From the NCBI RefSeq assembly GCF_963583255.1, contig NC_084807.1, positions 4,444,872-4,508,871 on the forward strand: DNA of 64,000 nucleotides. Reading direction: 5' to 3'. The DNA comes from Pyrus communis. Its lineage: Eukaryota > Streptophyta > Magnoliopsida > Rosales > Rosaceae. The notes under the pieces were generated by a model, which worked only from the letters and a program-made list of their open reading frames with translations, did not search any database and had not been told where the DNA came from. Each line of letters starts with the position of its first letter. The stretch's first letter is position 1. The position numbers were made by a program, and so were the translations under genes. Shown one piece after another: positions 60,046-64,000 of the stretch.

Positions 60046-63000
60046 CCGCCACTACTTCCCATACCACCACAAGCTCTTGCTGTCCAAAATCATGGCACTC
60101 AACCACTTCAGAACTCATTCTAGTATAATTATATAACCGAGGCAAGCATAATCGTGGTAATAATCGAGGTTTTCGGGTCATAATCGTGGCACCTACAACT
60201 CTGGTTTCAATCGTGGCAATTATAACTTTGGCTTCAATCATGGTTTTCCTTTTTCTGGTCACAAAATTCCTTGTCAAATCTATGGATCTATCAGCCATGA
60301 AGCTATTGATTGCTTCGATCGAATGAATTCAAAGATCTTAGGCAAGGTTCCTCATGCTAAACTTGCTTCTATGTGTGCCCATTACACTGGCAAGCCTTTT
60401 ACTTTTTGGCTCATTGACTCGAGTGCTACCTCTCATATTACCAGTGATATATCCAATATATAGTCTCCTGCTCCCTACCTTAGTGAAAACAAGGTGTACA
60501 TTGGAGATGGTAAAGGTATGTCCATCGATCATGTTGTCACTTCTATTTTGAATACTCTTGCTCATTCCTTTAAATTGAAAAATGTTCTTTATGTGCCTCA
60601 AATGCAGACAATCTACTTTTTGCCTATCAATGTATCAAAGATAATGGTTACTCATTAACTCTTGACATTCATGGATCCTCTGTCAAGGATCGTTTTACAG
60701 GAAGGACGCTTTTGCGGGGACAAGTTAAAGATTGATTCTTTCTTCTTTAAGGTTCATTTTCCCTCTGGAAATCTACTCCTTCTAAGCATGCTGCACTAGT
60801 AAGTACTTCTGCCAATGTTAAAATCTGGCACAGCAGGCTTGGTCATCATTCTACTGTTATTTTTCGTAAAGTACTATCGACAAATAAGGTTGTTGTTTAA
60901 GGTAAACCCTCTATGGACTTCTTCTGCAATGACTGTGCTCTTGCAAAGAATCACAAGCTTCCATTAACTGCTCCTCATTCTGTGTCTACTCGAAGTCTTG
61001 AATTGTTGCATTGTGATGTTTGGGGGCCATTTCAGTAAGTGGTTATATGTATTACTTGCTTATTGTTGATGATTACAACAAGTACAACCGGTATTTTCCC
61101 CTAAAGTCTAAGTCTTATGTATTCTCAACATTTGTGGAGTTCAAGACTTATATAGAGAACACTCTTGGTAATAAATAAAAGTTGTTCGCTCTGATTCAGG
61201 GTGAGTTTACTAGTCGTTAGTTTCAGAATTTTCTTAAACTTCATGGCATTTTACAATAATTTAGTTGTCTTCATACTCCTAAGAAGAATGGATGTGTTGA
61301 AAGAAAACACCGTCACTTGGTTGAAACTGCACGAACACTTTTAGTTGCATCTAAAGTCCCTCATGTGTTTTGGGTTGAAGCATTTTCCACTGCTACTTAT
61401 CTGATTAATATGCTTTCCATTGGTGGTTTATTGCAATATCCCTGGGAACTTCTCTTTCGTACACCTCTAGATTACTCTCGGCTCAAAGTTTTTGGTTGTG
61501 GATGTTTTCCTTGGCTCAAGCCTTATTCTACATCCAAGTTGGATAGTAGGAGTAATCATTGTGTCTTTTTAGAGTATAACATTTATCACATGGGGTATCG
61601 GTATCTTGATCCAATTACACAGAGAATTTACATTTCAAGGCATGTGCTATTTGATGAGACTAACTTTCCATTTCACTCTTTAGCTACTGGCACACCAAGT
61701 TTCTCTAATGGCACTTCCCAATTGAATCCCAATGTCTCTTTGCAATTTACTGTACCTATTGCCCCAGTTGTACAATCTGTTACTTCTAATGTACCTGCTG
61801 CAAATAATGTCTCAATTACACAGTTTGATGCAAAGTCGGCCACTCTAGAAACAGTTTCCTTACCAATTCCAGAAACAGTTTCCTTACCAAGTCCAGAAAT
61901 AGTTTCACCTGTTATATCTCCAAACTCACCTGCAGCAACAAATATTCACCTTATGGTCACACGGTTTAAGGCTGGAATATCAAAACCCAAAGCCTACTCA
62001 GCTACTAACATCCCTTGCCTGAAATTGTTGACTTTTGTTCCAACCACTTATCTCCAGGCTTCGAAACATGTTTATTGGAGGTTTGAAATACAGGATGAGT
62101 ATAATGCTTTGCAATCCATAGATACTTGGTTTTTAGTACCTTTTTAACCTCATCAGAATATTGTAGTGGTAAGTGGGTGTTTCGAGTCAAAAAGCATCCA
62201 GATGGGACTATATATCGATATAAAGTTTGGCTTGTCACCAAAGGCTTTCATCAATAAGCTGGTATGGATTACAGGGAAACATTTAGTCCCATAGCAAAAC
62301 TAGTAACAATTCAAATCATTCTCTCTTTAGCAGCTCAATACAATTGGTTCCTCAATCAATTAGACTTCAGTAATGCTTTTTTACATAGGGATCTTCAGGA
62401 AGATGTCTATAGGCAACAACCACCAGGTTTCAGTGATCTTAATTACCCAAATCATGTTTGCAAGCTTCGAAAATCCTTTTATGGCTTAAAACAAGCCCAT
62501 AAGGTCTGATTTGATAAATTGTTTGCAGTTCTTCAGTCTTTGGGATTTCATTAGTTGCAATTCGATGGTTCTCTATTTATGATCAAAGTACCTGTTCTTA
62601 TCATTGTCTTGGTGTATGTTGACGACATACTTGCCATCGGTCCTAATTCTGCTGCTTGTCAACAATTTATTCAGAAATTGAGTACTATCTTTCCTATGGG
62701 ACCTTTGCATTATTTCATGGGCCTTGAGGTTCAAAGGTTTCCTGCAAGCATCTTTTTACATCAAAGCAAGTATCTCTTTGACTTGCTTCAAAAGACACAC
62801 ATGGAAGGAGCTAAACAGTGTGTCACTCCTCTTAGTTCACTTAAGCTTGATCACACTGGTCATTTGTTAATGAATCCAACAGAGTACAGGTCCATTGTCG
62901 AAGTACTTTAATACTTGACTTGGACATGACCCAATTTGTCTTCTACTGTAAATCAAGTCTATCAATTTATGCATGCTCTAAGAGAACCACATCTTTAAGC

Positions 63001-63439
63001 AGCCAAATGAATTTTCAGGTTTCTTAAAGGCACAGTGAGTCATGGTATGTGGTTTAAGAAAGATGCCATTCATCTTAGTGCTTACTCTGACGTTGATTGG
63101 GCTGGTTGTATCTTTGATAGACGATTTACTAGTGGGTATTGTATATTTTTGGGGTCAAATCTTATTAGCTGGAGTGCTAAGAAGCAAGGAACTGTTGCTC
63201 GATCCTCTATTGAAGTAGAGTACAGATTGTTAGCTCACATAGCAGCCGAAATAACATGGATATGTAAGGTGTTCGAGGATATTGGTCTTCATCTTCCTAA
63301 AGTTCCTCATATCTGGTGTGATAATATTTTTGCAATTTCACTTGCTTCCAATCCAGTTTTTCATGCTCGAACCAAGCATGTTGAACTTGATTATCACTAT
63401 ATCCGAGAGTTGGTGCTGGCTAATCTACTTAAAGTCTAA
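60046..63439 (+). pseudogene. copia pol (fourth copia), broken
   Basis: Ordered fragments: a worn knuckle (PCQIYGSISHEAIDC, with Tyr for the second Cys), protease LIDSSATSHIT with DSS instead of DSG, pre-integrase IWHSRLGHHS, integrase LLHCDVWGPF and KKNGCVERKHRHLVETART, reverse transcriptase MDYRETFSPIAKLVTIQ, LDFSNAFLHRDLQEDVY and LVYVDDILAIGPN, and RNase H AYSDVDWAGCIFDRRFTSGY plus NPVFHARTKHVELDYHYIRE. Stops occur at, for example, 60462, 60898, 62146 and 62258, with frame changes between. No activity possible. Confidence 0.82.
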
Positions 63440-63471
63440 TATGTGTGCACTCAGTACCAATTAGCTGATAT

Positions 63472-64000
63472 CAGTGTTCTAAAACGCGGCCTAGGCGACG
63501 CTAAGCGGTGGTTCGCCATCGCGATTAAACCAAAATCGTTGAAGAAATCAGAAAGGGTATTAGGCGGCACCTAGACGGGTGATGGGTGAGCTAAGAGGCC
63601 TCGACGACCACTTAGGCGACTTTGATGGTAAGTCGACATCGTTCTTCCGCTGTGGTAATGAGGTTGGACAATTGGGTGACTATCCCGACATTTCGATTTG
63701 CAGAAAACGAAGACGATTTGGCTGGGATGAGACGATTTGGCTGGGATGAGAGTGATAAACATTGATCTGCAACTAAAGAATAGTGGAGAGGGACGGCTTG
63801 GCTGGGGGGAGAAAAAGAGAGAGAAAGAAAGAGGTATATGCAATTGCAGATAACCAAATGGGGCGACTGTGCTTGAATAATTAGAGTTAGGGATTTTTTT
63901 TTCTTTTTTAAATGGAGAGGAATATCAAGGAGCGACCTGAGATTGGGAGTCCAAAGTGGGCTGAAGGTCTAACAACACATCATTGGCTCCAACATCCCAT
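63472..64000. mobile_element. hAT-like element terminus, runs out of window
   Basis: Begins CAGTGTTCTAAAACGCGGCC, a CAGTG-type hAT end, followed by repetitive TAGGCG/CTAGGCG sequence. It abuts the broken RNase H tail of the fourth copia. The inverse end (expected TTTTAGAACACTG) is not in the window, so the element is partial here. The candidate left 8-bp flank is GCTGATAT. A direct duplication GACGATTTGGCTGGGATGA occurs at about 63711 and 63730. Confidence 0.5.

Larger units (their letters stand above)
58981..63471 (+). mobile_element. decayed Ty1/copia element, 3' end missing
   Basis: A probable 166-bp 5' LTR (58981-59146, TGTTATAATT...TTTCTACA) is followed by TGGTACCATTGCC, a worn primer site. 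Gag and Pol follow to 63439 with many stops and frame changes. The expected 3' LTR is absent because another element starts at 63472. The rest may lie beyond the window. Confidence 0.78.

Overview
This is plant nuclear DNA from a eudicot. It has AT-rich intergenic sequence, intron-containing genes with GT-AG splice sites, and many nested LTR retrotransposons, hAT and Mutator-like elements. About 150 bp short elements at 19332-19490 and 33999-34152 resemble a family I associate with apple and pear, so a Rosaceae (Malus/Pyrus-type) genome is my best guess. That is recognition from memory, not a search result.

Four host genes look real. (1) 1931-7028, minus strand: a 992-aa protein with an RS-rich N-terminus, a C2H2-like finger and an XS domain, in three coding exons. 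(2) 24232-27642, plus strand: a complete PSTAIRE cyclin-dependent kinase (CDKA;1/cdc2 type) in eight coding exons, rebuilt to exactly 294 aa. (3) 29465-30331, plus strand: a 162-aa coiled-coil protein of the DUF662/RAB6-interacting golgin type in four exons. (4) 41517-42896, minus strand: an intronless 459-aa UDP-glycosyltransferase with a 44-residue PSPG box. A broken PDR/ABCG transporter remnant lies at 424-1240.

Transposable elements fill most of the rest. 7655-12235 is a Mutator-like element with long inverted ends that carries a decayed ribose-5-phosphate isomerase fragment (Pack-MULE-like). A second MULE (7864-11425, 9-bp target duplication) is inserted in it. 12596-22672 is a three-LTR tandem TRIM array. 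Its last LTR is split by a 9.1-kb hAT element (13512-22630), which itself contains a copia element (14165-18899), a small MITE and a broken hAT transposase gene. 28214-34152 holds a foldback element, a 1-kb hAT-like element, a copia relic and another MITE.

34500-41506 is a copia element with identical 297-bp LTRs. Its reading frame is split only by a 2153-bp solo LTR with a perfect GATGG duplication. It ends 10 bp from the stop codon of the UDP-glycosyltransferase gene. 44810-50270 is a tandem duplication of non-coding, promoter-like DNA; copy A is interrupted by a deleted hAT element and copy B by a solo LTR. 52085-58551 is a structurally complete copia element with identical 447-bp LTRs and GGCCA target duplications. 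58981-63471 is an older decayed copia element cut at its 3' end by a hAT-type terminus that runs out of the window.

I saw no rRNA, tRNA or CRISPR features. The host genes are independent single transcription units. The clearest relationships in the window are the insertion orders of the mobile elements and the placement of a young LTR against the 3' end of the glycosyltransferase gene.
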